From the NCBI RefSeq assembly GCF_900112135.1, contig NZ_FOLC01000001.1, positions 372,001-436,000 of the forward strand: 64,000 nucleotides of DNA, written 5' to 3'. Of this stretch, positions 1-8,536 are shown in pieces; positions within the stretch are counted from its first letter, which is position 1; each line of letters starts with the position of its first letter. The position numbers and the translations under genes were made by a program. The notes under the pieces are model-generated. The model was not told the DNA's origin, ran no database searches, and worked only from the letters and a program-made list of their open reading frames with translations. Source of the DNA: Collimonas sp. OK412 (GTDB lineage Bacteria; Pseudomonadota; Gammaproteobacteria; Burkholderiales; Burkholderiaceae_D).

Positions 1-1
1 G

Positions 2-715
2 CATGCCATCGGTACGGTGCTGGCGGCGGTGCTGGCGCACCAGCTGCCTTGCGTGCTGGTCGACGATGCCAGCTCGGCCCCGTGCGCGGCAGTGCTGGAT
101 GAACTGGCAAGGGCTCATCCTGGAATGGTCACCTTGCTGCGCCACGCCGTCAACCGCGGCAAGGGCGGCGCCGTGCTGACCGGCGTCCGGCACGCTGCCG
201 CGGCTGGCTATACCCACGCATTGCAGATCGACGCCGACGGCCAGCATTGCACCGGCGATATTCCTCGTTTCCTGCAGCAAGCCGCGGCCCAGCCGCGCAG
301 CGTGATTGCCGGCTGCCCGCAATATGACGAAAGCGTGCCGCCGGTGCGCCTGTATGCGCGTTACCTGACGCATGTCTGGGTCTGGATCAACACCTTGTCG
401 CTGGATATCAAGGATTCGATGTGCGGATTCCGGGTCTATCCCTTGCCGTCCCTGATGCGCCTGGTACAACGCAGGAAACTGGGCGAGCGCATGGATTTCG
501 ATACCGAAGTGCTGGTGCGCCTTTATTGGGACGGCGTATCCGTCGTCAACCTGCCGACCCGGGTCACTTATCCGCTGGATGGCGTTTCGCATTTCCGGAT
601 GGGCCTCGATAACCTGCTGATCTCGCGTCTCCATGCCACCTTGTTTTTCGGCATGCTGTTGCGTGCGCCGCGCTTGCTGGGCCGGCGCCTGCGGCTGACA
701 CGGGGGCAAGCTTGA
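2..715 (+). CDS. Family 2 glycosyltransferase, 5' end cut by window
   Basis: The reading frame is open to the left edge, so the true start lies outside, probably only ten to fifteen codons away because the visible N-terminus (HAIGTVLAAV) already matches the start of a GT-A fold. LVDDASS is the first nucleotide-sugar-binding strand and DADGQH carries the DxD-like metal site. The family transfers a sugar from an NDP- or polyprenyl-linked donor. Dolichol-phosphate-mannose-synthase-like GT2 enzymes are standard members of aryl-polyene clusters, where they are thought to decorate the lipid-linked polyene head. It overlaps the next gene by 4 bp (TTGA), so the two are translationally coupled. Donor and acceptor cannot be read from sequence. 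Confidence 0.85.
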   Translation, partial: HAIGTVLAAVLAHQLPCVLVDDASSAPCAAVLDELARAHPGMVTLLRHAVNRGKGGAVLTGVRHAAAAGYTHALQIDADGQHCTGDIPRFLQQAAAQPRSVIAGCPQYDESVPPVRLYARYLTHVWVWINTLSLDIKDSMCGFRVYPLPSLMRLVQRRKLGERMDFDTEVLVRLYWDGVSVVNLPTRVTYPLDGVSHFRMGLDNLLISRLHATLFFGMLLRAPRLLGRRLRLTRGQA

Positions 716-1674
716 GCGCCGGCCAGCGCCATTGGGCGCAGATCAACGAAGCCGGCTTTGTGGGCGGCATGCGGCTGCTGTTCGGGATATACCGGTTTGC
801 CGGCCGCTGGCCGTTCCGCTTCGCCCTGTATCCGGTGCTGGGCTGGTACCTGCTGAGCAAGCCGGCCGCGCGGCGCGCGTCCATGGCGTATCTGCAGCGG
901 CTGTGCGCTTTCGATCCGGCGCTGGCCAGGCTTAACCGGATCAGGCCGGACTGGCGTGGCGTGTTCCGGCATTTTGCCGCCTTTGCCGAAAACATCCTCG
1001 ACAAGATGCTGCTGTGGGGCGGCTTGTTCAAGACCGCGAACGTGGTGTCGTTCGGGCGCGAACAGATGCTGGAAAACGTCCAGGCGCAGCGCGGTGGCCT
1101 GCTGATTTGCGCGCACCTGGGCAATCTTGAACTGTGCCGGGTGCTGTCGCGCCGGCGCCAAGAGCTGCGGATTACCGTGCTGGTGCATACCAAGCACGCC
1201 CAGGCGTTTAACCGGCTGCTGGCGAAACTCGATCCTGACAGCCAGCTGAACCTGATGCAGGTCACCGAGATAACGCCCGCTACCGCGATGCTGCTGGCTG
1301 AAAAGGTAGGGCGCGGCGAATTTGTCGCGATCGCCGGCGACCGCATTCCGGTATCGCTCGCGCCGCGCGTAGCGCAAGCCCCGTTCCTGGGTGAAACTGC
1401 CGCGTTCCCGATCGGTCCCTATGTGCTGGCAAGCTTGTTGCAGTGTCCGGTCTACCTGCTGTTTTCAATGACCAAGAACGGCCATTCCGAATGTCACTTT
1501 GAACTGTTTCGAGAGTCGATCCAATTGCCGCGCAAGAGCCGCGATCAAGTCCTGCATGAATTGGCCGCAGCCTATGCGGCAAGGCTGGAGTTTTTTTGCC
1601 TGAAGGCTCCGCTGCAGTGGTTCAATTTTTACGATTTCTGGCATTTAACCGGGTACAAAGATGCTTCTCGCTGA
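712..1674 (+). CDS. LpxL/HtrB-like lipid acyltransferase of the aryl-polyene cluster
   Basis: 320 residues, TTG start overlapping the upstream stop. The HxxxxE catalytic motif of the lipid A late acyltransferase family is visible as HLGNLE (about residue 140). The later GDRIPVS segment (about residue 210) fits the second conserved block. In lipid A synthesis the family moves an acyl chain from ACP to a lipid; in aryl-polyene clusters a homologue is thought to attach the finished polyene or its partner fatty acid to the membrane-anchored glycolipid. The tight overlaps on both sides support a pigment-specific role over general lipid A synthesis. There is no obvious cleavable signal peptide. Confidence 0.85.
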   Translation: MSAGQRHWAQINEAGFVGGMRLLFGIYRFAGRWPFRFALYPVLGWYLLSKPAARRASMAYLQRLCAFDPALARLNRIRPDWRGVFRHFAAFAENILDKMLLWGGLFKTANVVSFGREQMLENVQAQRGGLLICAHLGNLELCRVLSRRRQELRITVLVHTKHAQAFNRLLAKLDPDSQLNLMQVTEITPATAMLLAEKVGRGEFVAIAGDRIPVSLAPRVAQAPFLGETAAFPIGPYVLASLLQCPVYLLFSMTKNGHSECHFELFRESIQLPRKSRDQVLHELAAAYAARLEFFCLKAPLQWFNFYDFWHLTGYKDASR

Positions 1675-3244
1675 ACTGAAAAACCTGTCCGCGGCAACGC
1701 CGGGCGCGCCGCCGCAACGCACGGTCTGCTTTGACCAGGGCCGGCTGACGATCGAAGACATCGTCGACATCGCGTCGGGAGCGGCGCAGGCTACCTTGTC
1801 CGAAGCGCCGGCTTTCCGCGCGGCGATCACGCGCGGCGCCGATTTCCTGGACCGCCTGCTGCGCGAAGACGGCACCATTTATGGCGTGACGACCGGCTAC
1901 GGCGATTCGTGCACCGTCAACGTCCCGGCTGAACTGATCGCTGAATTGCCGCATCATTTGTATACCTACCACGGCTGCGGCCTGGGCGAACTGTTCAACC
2001 CAGCGCAGACGCGGGCCATCATGGCGGCGCGCCTGGCGTCGCTCAGCAAAGGCTATTCCGGCGTCAGCGTCGGCCTGCTGGAACAGATTGCCCGCCTGCT
2101 CAAAGAAGACCTGCTGCCCCTGATCCCGTCCGAAGGATCGGTCGGCGCCAGCGGCGACCTGACGCCGCTGTCCTACCTGGCCGCCGTGCTGTGCGGTGAA
2201 CGGGAAGTCTGGCGCGACGGCGTCACGGTCGGCGCCGCCGAGGCCCTGGCAAGCGCCGGCATCGCGCCGCTGCGCCTGCGGCCGAAAGAAGGCCTGGCGA
2301 TCATGAACGGCACTGCGGTGATGACAGCCCTGGCGTGCCTGGCTTACGACCGGGCGCAGTACCTGGTGCGCATCGCCACCCGCATCACGGCCATGGCCAG
2401 TTTTGCCCTGGACGGCAATGCCCATCATTTCGATGCTGAGTTGTTTGCGGTCAAGCCGCATGCCGGCCAGCAGCAGGTGGCGGCATGGCTGCGCCAGGAC
2501 TTGCCGGTGACCGACGCGCCGCGCAACCAGCAGCGTTTGCAGGATCGCTATTCGATCCGTTGTGCGCCGCATGTCATCGGCGTGCTGGCCGATGCTTTGC
2601 CATGGATGCGCGAGTCGATTGAAAACGAACTGAACAGCGCCAACGACAATCCGATCATCGATGCTGAAAACGAGCGGGTGCTGCACGGCGGCCATTTCTA
2701 CGGCGGCCATATCGCATTCGCCATGGACAGCATGAAAAACGCGGTCGCCAATGTCGCCGACCTGCTCGACCGGCAGATGGCGTTGCTGGTCGACAGCCGC
2801 TACAACCACGGCCTGCCTGCCAACCTGTCCGGCGCCGAGGGCCCGCGCGCCAGCATCAACCACGGCCTGAAGGCGTTGCAGATCAGCGCCTCGGCCTGGA
2901 CTGCCGAAGCGCTCAAGCAAACCATGCCGGCCTCGGTGTTTTCACGCTCCACCGAGTGCCACAACCAGGATAAGGTCAGCATGGGCACGATCGCCGCCCG
3001 CGACTGCCTGCGCGTGCTGCAATTGACCGAGCAGGTGGTGGCGGCGTTGCTGGTCAGCGTGCGGCAAGGCGTCTGGCTGCGCTGCCGGCTCGATGGCGGT
3101 GCGCAGCCGCAGCACAACCTGCAGCAGATGATGGAATTGCTTGGGGCCGATATCGCCGTGATACAGGAAGACCGCATGCTGGAACCCGATTTGCGCCGCC
3201 TGCTGGAGCGCATACGCCTCCAGCACTGGGCTTTGTACGAGTAA
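1661..3244 (+). CDS. Aromatic amino acid ammonia-lyase (HAL/PAL/TAL family)
   Basis: 527 residues, the usual length of the bacterial family. The ASG triad that cyclises to the MIO cofactor is at residues 163-165 within GSVGASGDLTPLSY, and NDNPII follows later. The enzyme removes ammonia from an aromatic amino acid to give an aryl-acrylate. The motif HNQDKVSMG at residues 434-442 has Gln where histidine lyases have Glu and resembles the PAL/TAL HNQD motif, so Tyr or Phe is favoured over His. The selectivity pair before GCG is Tyr103-His104, which matches neither the classical His-Leu (TAL) nor Phe-Leu (PAL) pair, so the substrate is not settled. A likely role is supplying the aryl starter of the polyene. 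It overlaps the upstream gene by 14 bp. No hut genes are nearby. Confidence 0.85.
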   Translation: MLLAELKNLSAATPGAPPQRTVCFDQGRLTIEDIVDIASGAAQATLSEAPAFRAAITRGADFLDRLLREDGTIYGVTTGYGDSCTVNVPAELIAELPHHLYTYHGCGLGELFNPAQTRAIMAARLASLSKGYSGVSVGLLEQIARLLKEDLLPLIPSEGSVGASGDLTPLSYLAAVLCGEREVWRDGVTVGAAEALASAGIAPLRLRPKEGLAIMNGTAVMTALACLAYDRAQYLVRIATRITAMASFALDGNAHHFDAELFAVKPHAGQQQVAAWLRQDLPVTDAPRNQQRLQDRYSIRCAPHVIGVLADALPWMRESIENELNSANDNPIIDAENERVLHGGHFYGGHIAFAMDSMKNAVANVADLLDRQMALLVDSRYNHGLPANLSGAEGPRASINHGLKALQISASAWTAEALKQTMPASVFSRSTECHNQDKVSMGTIAARDCLRVLQLTEQVVAALLVSVRQGVWLRCRLDGGAQPQHNLQQMMELLGADIAVIQEDRMLEPDLRRLLERIRLQHWALYE

Positions 3245-3248
3245 GGCC

Positions 3249-3680
3249 ATGGCAAACCTGGATAAACACCGCTGGTCGGCGGAGCTGGAACTGCAAGTGC
3301 AATTCTATGATCTCGATCCGATGCAGATCGTCTGGCACGGCAACTACGTCCGATACCTGGAAGTGGCGCGCTGCGCGCTGCTGGACCAACTGGACTACAA
3401 CTATCCGCAGATGCAGGCGTCCGGGTATGCCTGGCCGATCATCGACCTGCACCTGCGCTACGCCCATCCTGCGACTTTCGGGCAGCGCATCAAGGTGCGC
3501 GCCAGCATCATCGAATGGGAAAACCGGCTCCGGATCGCCTACGTGATTACCGACAGCGCCAGCGGCCAGCGGCTTTCCCGCGGCACCACCACCCAGGTGG
3601 CGGTGGAGATTGCGAGCGGTGAAATGTGCTTTGCATCGCCTCCCGTGCTATTTCAAAAATTAGGAATCGAACAGATATGA
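3249..3680 (+). CDS. Acyl-CoA/acyl-ACP thioesterase, 4HBT hotdog family
   Basis: 143 residues. The hallmark near the N-terminus is YDLDPMQIVWHGNYVRYLEV, with the conserved Asp and the HGNYxRYxE helix start of the YbgC/FadM-type 4-hydroxybenzoyl-CoA thioesterase family. These enzymes hydrolyse acyl thioesters. In aryl-polyene clusters one is normally present and may release or proofread carrier-bound intermediates. It starts 4 bp after the lyase stop and overlaps the next gene by 4 bp (ATGA). The exact thioester substrate is unknown. Confidence 0.85.
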   Translation: MANLDKHRWSAELELQVQFYDLDPMQIVWHGNYVRYLEVARCALLDQLDYNYPQMQASGYAWPIIDLHLRYAHPATFGQRIKVRASIIEWENRLRIAYVITDSASGQRLSRGTTTQVAVEIASGEMCFASPPVLFQKLGIEQI

Positions 3681-4294
3681 AACGAAGCCTCACTGTTGTT
3701 CTTGGCGCCGTCCTTTTGACTTGTACCGCATGGCCGGCGTTTGCCGCCGCGCCGGTGGAGAAAATCCAGGCAATGCTGGCGCGGCCGCCGGTCTTGTGCG
3801 GCCGCTTCGACCAGAGCAAGCAGCTGGTCGGCATCAAGAAACCGCTGTTGTCCAACGGCCGTTTTTGCGTGGTCAACGGCAAGGGCGTCCTGTGGCGTAC
3901 CTTGCAGCCGTTCCCGAATACGCTGCGCCTGAAGCGTGACGAGATCGTGCAGATGCAGGGCGGCCGGGTTGCGATGCGCATGGACGCCAAGCAGGAGCCG
4001 GTGGTGAGGATGATCAACAGTGTGCTGTTTTCATTGCTGGCGGGCGATCTCAGCCAGCTGGAAACCCTGTTTGAGCTGGATGGCAGCGTCCAGGGCAATA
4101 GCTGGAAGGTCGCGCTGAAGGCGCGCGAGCCGGCGCTGGCCAAGGCGATCGGTACGCTGGCCTTGACTGGCGGCGCATACGTCAAGACCGTGAGCATCGA
4201 CGAAGCCAGCGGCGATCATACCGAAATCAGTTTTTCCGCGCTGCAGAGCGGCAGCGGCGCCATGAGCGCTGAAGAAGGGGCGGCATTTGAGTAA
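3677..4294 (+). CDS. LolA-like periplasmic outer-membrane lipid carrier
   Basis: 205 residues from the ATG that overlaps the thioesterase stop. This start is preferred over upstream in-frame codons because it begins a clean signal peptide (MKRSLTVVLGAVLLTCTAWP, then AFA-A cleavage). The rest is a compact beta-rich domain typical of the LolA-related outer-membrane carrier family. LolA shuttles lipoproteins across the periplasm. A LolA-like protein beside an MMPL exporter is a recurring pair in aryl-polyene clusters and suggests that the finished glycolipid-polyene is passed from the inner membrane to the outer membrane. It overlaps the exporter gene by 8 bp. Confidence 0.8.
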   Translation: MKRSLTVVLGAVLLTCTAWPAFAAAPVEKIQAMLARPPVLCGRFDQSKQLVGIKKPLLSNGRFCVVNGKGVLWRTLQPFPNTLRLKRDEIVQMQGGRVAMRMDAKQEPVVRMINSVLFSLLAGDLSQLETLFELDGSVQGNSWKVALKAREPALAKAIGTLALTGGAYVKTVSIDEASGDHTEISFSALQSGSGAMSAEEGAAFE

Positions 4295-6716
4295 TCCCAG
4301 CCATGGCGGCAGCGCCGGCTGGGCCAGGCGCGCGGCGCTGGCATGGGCGCTGGCGGTGGCCTTGCTGCTGGCGCATGGCGGCTACCTGTGGCTGGTCAAG
4401 GGCGTGGTGCCGGATACCGACATCATGGCCTTGCTGCCGGTGGAGCAGCGCGACCCGGTGCTGCAGCAGGCGTTCACCCACATGGTCGACGCTGCCCAGC
4501 AACGGCTGATCGTGCTGGTCGGCGCAGACGACTGGGAACATGCCCGCGCAGCCGCCGATGCCTATGGCGCGGTGCTGGCCAGGCAGCCGGCGTTGCTGCA
4601 GAGCGGGGTCCAGCTGTCGGCGCAGAACCAGCAAGACTGGCTGGCGCCGTCGCAGCAGATGCGGCTCAGCCTGCTGACGCCGGCGCAGCAGGAAGCGCTG
4701 CACCGGCAGCCGTCCAAGTATTGGATCGACACCGCCTTGCAGCAACTGTACAGCCCATTCTCCGGCCCCAAGCTGGGCGCATGGCAAGACGATCCCTTCG
4801 GCTTGTTTGCCGGCTGGGTGCAGGCGCGCGCGCAAGAAACGCCGGTGCGTCCGCGCGACGGCTACCTGTTCGTGGAAGGCAAGGGGCGTCCTTACATCGT
4901 GCTGCTGATGAACTTGCGGCAGCCGGCATTCTCGATGGCGACCCAGCAGGCGTTATTGCCGCTGCTGGAGCAGGCCGCCGCCGCCGCCCGCGAGGCCGTG
5001 CCGGCGGTCGAGCTGGTCAGTGCCGGGGTGGTGTTGCACGCCGGCGCCGGCAGCGCCCAGGCCAGCCGGGAAATGTCGACCATCGGCATCGGTTCGCTGC
5101 TCGGCGTCATCCTGCTGATGTGGCTGACCTTCCGTTCCTTGCGGCCGATTGCGCTGATCGTGCTGTCGATAGGCATCGGCTGCCTGGCGTCGTTTTCCCT
5201 GTGCTGGATGATTTTCGGACAAGTGCATTTGCTGACCCTGGTGTTCGGCGCCAGCCTGATCGGCGTGGCCCAGGATTACGGGATTTATTTCCTGTGCAGC
5301 CGCGTCGCCGCCGGCCAGTCGCTAGGGTCGTGGCAGCTGCTGCGGCGCCTGATGCCAGGCTTGATGCTGACCTTGGCCGCAGCAGTGATCGGTTATGTCG
5401 GCCTGGCGCTGACGCCGTTTCCAGGCTTGCGGCAGATGGCCGTATTCTCGGTGCTGGGCCTGCTGTTTGCCTGGCTGACGGTGGTTTTCTGGTTTCCGTC
5501 CCTGGTAACCGCGCATACCTTGCAGAGTTCCGCCTTTGCCGGCTGGTTCGGCCAGACCCGGCGCCATTGGCCGTTGCTGCGCTTGAATCGCGGGTCTGCG
5601 CTGGCGGTGCTGCTGTTCGGCATTTTTGCCGTGGCCGGCATGATGCGCCTGACGGTGAACGACGATATCCGCTCCCTGCAGACGCCGCCAAAAGCGCTGC
5701 TGGCGGACCAGATCAAGCTGGGCAAACTGCTCGATGCGCCAACGCCGGTGCAGTTCTACCTGGTGCGCGGCGCCAGCGCGGAACAGGTATTGCAGCGCGA
5801 GGAAAGATTGAAACAGCGCCTGGAACCCTTGATTGCCAAGCATGCCATCAGCGGCTACCAGGCGATGTCCAACTGGATACCTTCGATGCAGGAACAAGCG
5901 GCGAACCGGGCCCTGGTTGCGCAAGCCCTGCTTGCTGCCGACGGTCCCTTGAAGGCGTTGGCCGCGCAGCTGGGCGAAGACGGCAGCTGGGTTGCGCAAA
6001 TGCGCGATCGGGCGCTGAGCGCAGCGGCAAGCGCCAACGGCGGCCGCGATCTGACGCCGGCTGAGTTCCTGAAGAGCGCTGCCAGCGAGCCTTCGCGCCA
6101 TCTTTGGCTGGGAGAAGTAGAGGGCGCGCAAGGCCGCGTCTATGCCAGCATCGTGGCGTTGCGCGGGCTGGACAATTACGGCAACCTGCCGCTCCTGAAA
6201 CAGGCCGCCGAGCAGCTGGAGGGCGTGTCGTGGGTCGACAAGGTGAGTGAAATATCGTCGGTCCTGGGCTACTACCGGCAATATATGGGATGGGTGCTGC
6301 TAGGCGCGTATGCGGCGATCTTCCTGCTGCTGTTTACCCGTTATCGCAGCGCTGCCTGGCGCGTGCTGACGCCGCCGGCGGTCGCCAGCATCGCAACCCT
6401 GGCCGCGCTTGGCTTGCTGGGACAGCCCTTGCAATTGTTCCATGTACTGGCGCTGATGCTGATTCTCGGCCTGGGCGTCGACTATGGCATTTTCTTGCAG
6501 GAACAAAGCATGCAGCGCGAACGCTTCGCCTGGCTCACGGTCGGCCTGTCGGCCGCCAGCGCCTTGCTGTCGTTCGGCTTGCTGGCCTTGTCGGCGACGC
6601 CGCCGCTGCATGCGTTCGGATTCACGATGCTGATCGGCATTGCGGTCGTTTGGCTGATCGCCCCTTGTTTTAGCCACGATTCACAACAGGAAATAGAAAA
6701 TGCAGACAAGAATTGA
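4287..6716 (+). CDS. MMPL/RND-family lipid exporter
   Basis: 809 residues, TTG start inside the end of the LolA-like gene. The layout is the RND plan: one N-terminal membrane helix (about 13-35), a periplasmic domain, a block of five to six helices (about 265-410) including IGVAQDYGIYFLCS, then a second periplasmic domain and a second helix block (about 665-795) with LGLGVDYGIFLQEQ. The repeated GxxxDYGI segments mark the proton-relay helices of MMPL proteins. It probably flips or extracts the aryl-polyene lipid toward the periplasm, working with the LolA-like protein. It overlaps the next gene by 17 bp. Confidence 0.88.
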   Translation: MSNPSHGGSAGWARRAALAWALAVALLLAHGGYLWLVKGVVPDTDIMALLPVEQRDPVLQQAFTHMVDAAQQRLIVLVGADDWEHARAAADAYGAVLARQPALLQSGVQLSAQNQQDWLAPSQQMRLSLLTPAQQEALHRQPSKYWIDTALQQLYSPFSGPKLGAWQDDPFGLFAGWVQARAQETPVRPRDGYLFVEGKGRPYIVLLMNLRQPAFSMATQQALLPLLEQAAAAAREAVPAVELVSAGVVLHAGAGSAQASREMSTIGIGSLLGVILLMWLTFRSLRPIALIVLSIGIGCLASFSLCWMIFGQVHLLTLVFGASLIGVAQDYGIYFLCSRVAAGQSLGSWQLLRRLMPGLMLTLAAAVIGYVGLALTPFPGLRQMAVFSVLGLLFAWLTVVFWFPSLVTAHTLQSSAFAGWFGQTRRHWPLLRLNRGSALAVLLFGIFAVAGMMRLTVNDDIRSLQTPPKALLADQIKLGKLLDAPTPVQFYLVRGASAEQVLQREERLKQRLEPLIAKHAISGYQAMSNWIPSMQEQAANRALVAQALLAADGPLKALAAQLGEDGSWVAQMRDRALSAAASANGGRDLTPAEFLKSAASEPSRHLWLGEVEGAQGRVYASIVALRGLDNYGNLPLLKQAAEQLEGVSWVDKVSEISSVLGYYRQYMGWVLLGAYAAIFLLLFTRYRSAAWRVLTPPAVASIATLAALGLLGQPLQLFHVLALMLILGLGVDYGIFLQEQSMQRERFAWLTVGLSAASALLSFGLLALSATPPLHAFGFTMLIGIAVVWLIAPCFSHDSQQEIENADKN

Positions 6717-7932
6717 ACAATGCGATGTCCTGGTGATCGGCGCCGGCCCGGCAGGTTCAGTGGCGGCAGCCTTGCTGCTCAAGCAAGGGCGGCAGGTGCT
6801 GGTGCTGGAGCGGGAACAGTTCCCGCGTTTCAGCATAGGCGAGAGCCTGCTGCCGCAAAGCATGGAATACCTGCAACAGGCGGGCATGCTGCAAGCCGTG
6901 GTGGAAGCGGGATTCCAGTACAAGAACGGCGCCGCGTTCGTGCGCGGAGAGCGCTATACCGATTTCGACTTCCGCGACAAGCACTCCGCGGGCTGGGGCA
7001 CCACCTATCAGGTGCAGCGCGCCCAGTTTGACCAGGTGCTGGCCGACGAAGCAGAGCGCCAGGGCGTCCAGGTGCGTTACCGGCACACTGTCACGGCGTT
7101 TGACGGCGCTGCCGAAAAGCCGCGCGTCACCGTACGCGATGCGGAGGGTTCGGAATATACTGTGGAAGCAGGTTTTGTACTGGACGCCAGCGGTTTCGGC
7201 CGGGTGCTGTCGCGCCTGCTGCAGCTGGAGTCGCCATCGAATTTCCCGGTGCGCGGCGCCATTTTCACCCACATCGAAGATGGCATCGCCGTGCCTGGTT
7301 TCGACCGCAACAAGATCCGCATCACGGTGCATCCTGAACATTGCGATGTCTGGTACTGGCTGATTCCTTTTGCCGGCGGCCGTTGTTCGATCGGCGTGGT
7401 GGCGGAAACCGCGTTCCTGGAACAATTCAAAGGCAGCGAGACCGAACGCCTGCAGGCGCTGGTGATGCAGGATCCGGCATCGCGCGCCTTGCTGGGGAGC
7501 GCCGCCTGGGATACGCCGGCACGCCAGATCGTCGGTTATTCTTCCAACGTCAGGTCCTTGTGGGGCAAGGGTTACGCCTTGCTCGGCAACGCCGGGGAAT
7601 TCCTGGATCCGGTGTTTTCGTCCGGCGTCACGATCGCGCTGAAGTCGGCCAGCCTGGCTGCCGCCGCCTTGCAGCGCCAGTTCGCAGGTGAAACGGTCGA
7701 CTGGGAAAGCGAATATGCGATACCGTTGAAAAAAGGCGTCGATACTTTCCGTACCTTTGTCGATTCCTGGTATTCGGGCGGTTTCCAAAAAGTCATTTTT
7801 TATGAAAAACAACAGCCGGAAGTGCGCCGCATGATTGCCGCCATCCTGGCCGGCTATGCCTGGGACGACAGCAATCCGTATGCAAAGGAAAGCAAGCGGC
7901 GCCTGAAGGCTCTGGAGGAAATATGCAGTTGA
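6700..7932 (+). CDS. Flavin-dependent halogenase-like oxidoreductase
   Basis: 410 residues. The N-terminal FAD site is GAGPAG (residues 14-19). Three features shared with flavin-dependent halogenases can be read: Lys75 in GFQYKNGAAF, WYWLIP at 218-223 (WxWxIP), and FLDPVFSSG at 301-309 (FxxPxxSxG). Such enzymes use FADH2, oxygen and halide to halogenate an aromatic or phenolic substrate. The wider family also includes geranylgeranyl-reductase-like and dehydrogenase members that do not halogenate, and annotated aryl-polyene homologues are usually called only FAD-dependent oxidoreductases. Halogenation of the aryl head, as in brominated xanthomonadins, is therefore an inference. It overlaps both neighbours (17 and 10 bp). 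No flavin reductase is visible nearby. Confidence 0.75.
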   Translation: MQTRIEQCDVLVIGAGPAGSVAAALLLKQGRQVLVLEREQFPRFSIGESLLPQSMEYLQQAGMLQAVVEAGFQYKNGAAFVRGERYTDFDFRDKHSAGWGTTYQVQRAQFDQVLADEAERQGVQVRYRHTVTAFDGAAEKPRVTVRDAEGSEYTVEAGFVLDASGFGRVLSRLLQLESPSNFPVRGAIFTHIEDGIAVPGFDRNKIRITVHPEHCDVWYWLIPFAGGRCSIGVVAETAFLEQFKGSETERLQALVMQDPASRALLGSAAWDTPARQIVGYSSNVRSLWGKGYALLGNAGEFLDPVFSSGVTIALKSASLAAAALQRQFAGETVDWESEYAIPLKKGVDTFRTFVDSWYSGGFQKVIFYEKQQPEVRRMIAAILAGYAWDDSNPYAKESKRRLKALEEICS

Positions 7933-8534
7933 ATCTGGCTTGCCGCAGCGGCTGGCTGCGTTTGGGTTTGTCGGCCTGCCTGCTGGCGCTTGCCGCCTGC
8001 ACGACTGCACCGGCCACGCAAGCGCCGGCGCGGCTGGGGCTGAAGCTGGCGCCGGCGTCCCTGGGCGCCGATATCAGCTTGCAGCAGCATTTGACGGTAG
8101 AGCGCCATGGCCGCGTCGACCAGCTTGACGCCGCGCTGGAAGTCGACCGGCAGCAGTTCAGCATGGTTGGACTGGTGCTTGGCCAGCGCGTGCTGAGCAT
8201 GAATTATGATGGCAAGACGTTGCAGTCCTGGCGCCATCCCATGCTGCCATCCCAGGTGCGGGTGGAGGATGTGATGGAAGATACGCAATTGACGTTGTGG
8301 CCGCTGGCGGCGATCCGCGAGGCGTTGCCGCCGGGCTGGCAGATCGAACAGCAAGGATTGCGGCGCACGCTGTCGCTGCAGGGAGAGCCGGTCATGGTGA
8401 TCGACTACAGCGCGCCGACGCCATGGGACGGTAAAGTGGAATTGAATAACCTGCGCTATCACTACCACCTGACGATCGAGTCGGTCAGCGATGCTGCCGC
8501 TCCTGCTGCTTCTTTGCCAACTGCAACGCCATAA
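7923..8534 (+). CDS. DUF3261 lipoprotein of the aryl-polyene cluster
   Basis: 203 residues with a lipoprotein signal: a hydrophobic stretch ending LALAAC, with the lipidated Cys at residue 27. The remainder is a soluble domain matching the DUF3261 lipoproteins that sit just before the ketosynthase genes in aryl-polyene clusters. No catalytic motif is visible. By context it may be an outer-membrane acceptor or chaperone for the exported glycolipid, receiving it from the LolA-like carrier. It overlaps the upstream oxidoreductase by 10 bp and ends 2 bp before the next gene. Confidence 0.78.
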   Translation: MQLNLACRSGWLRLGLSACLLALAACTTAPATQAPARLGLKLAPASLGADISLQQHLTVERHGRVDQLDAALEVDRQQFSMVGLVLGQRVLSMNYDGKTLQSWRHPMLPSQVRVEDVMEDTQLTLWPLAAIREALPPGWQIEQQGLRRTLSLQGEPVMVIDYSAPTPWDGKVELNNLRYHYHLTIESVSDAAAPAASLPTATP

Positions 8535-8536
8535 AC

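Noticed and set aside
1661-3244. Histidine utilisation (hutH) for the ammonia-lyase
   Set aside because: No hutU, hutI or hutG nearby, the HAL-specific Glu is replaced by Gln, and the gene is embedded in a pigment operon.
4343-6064. 573-residue frame inside the MMPL gene
   Set aside because: Arg/Ala/Gly-rich shadow in another frame; the MMPL frame has membrane helices and family motifs.
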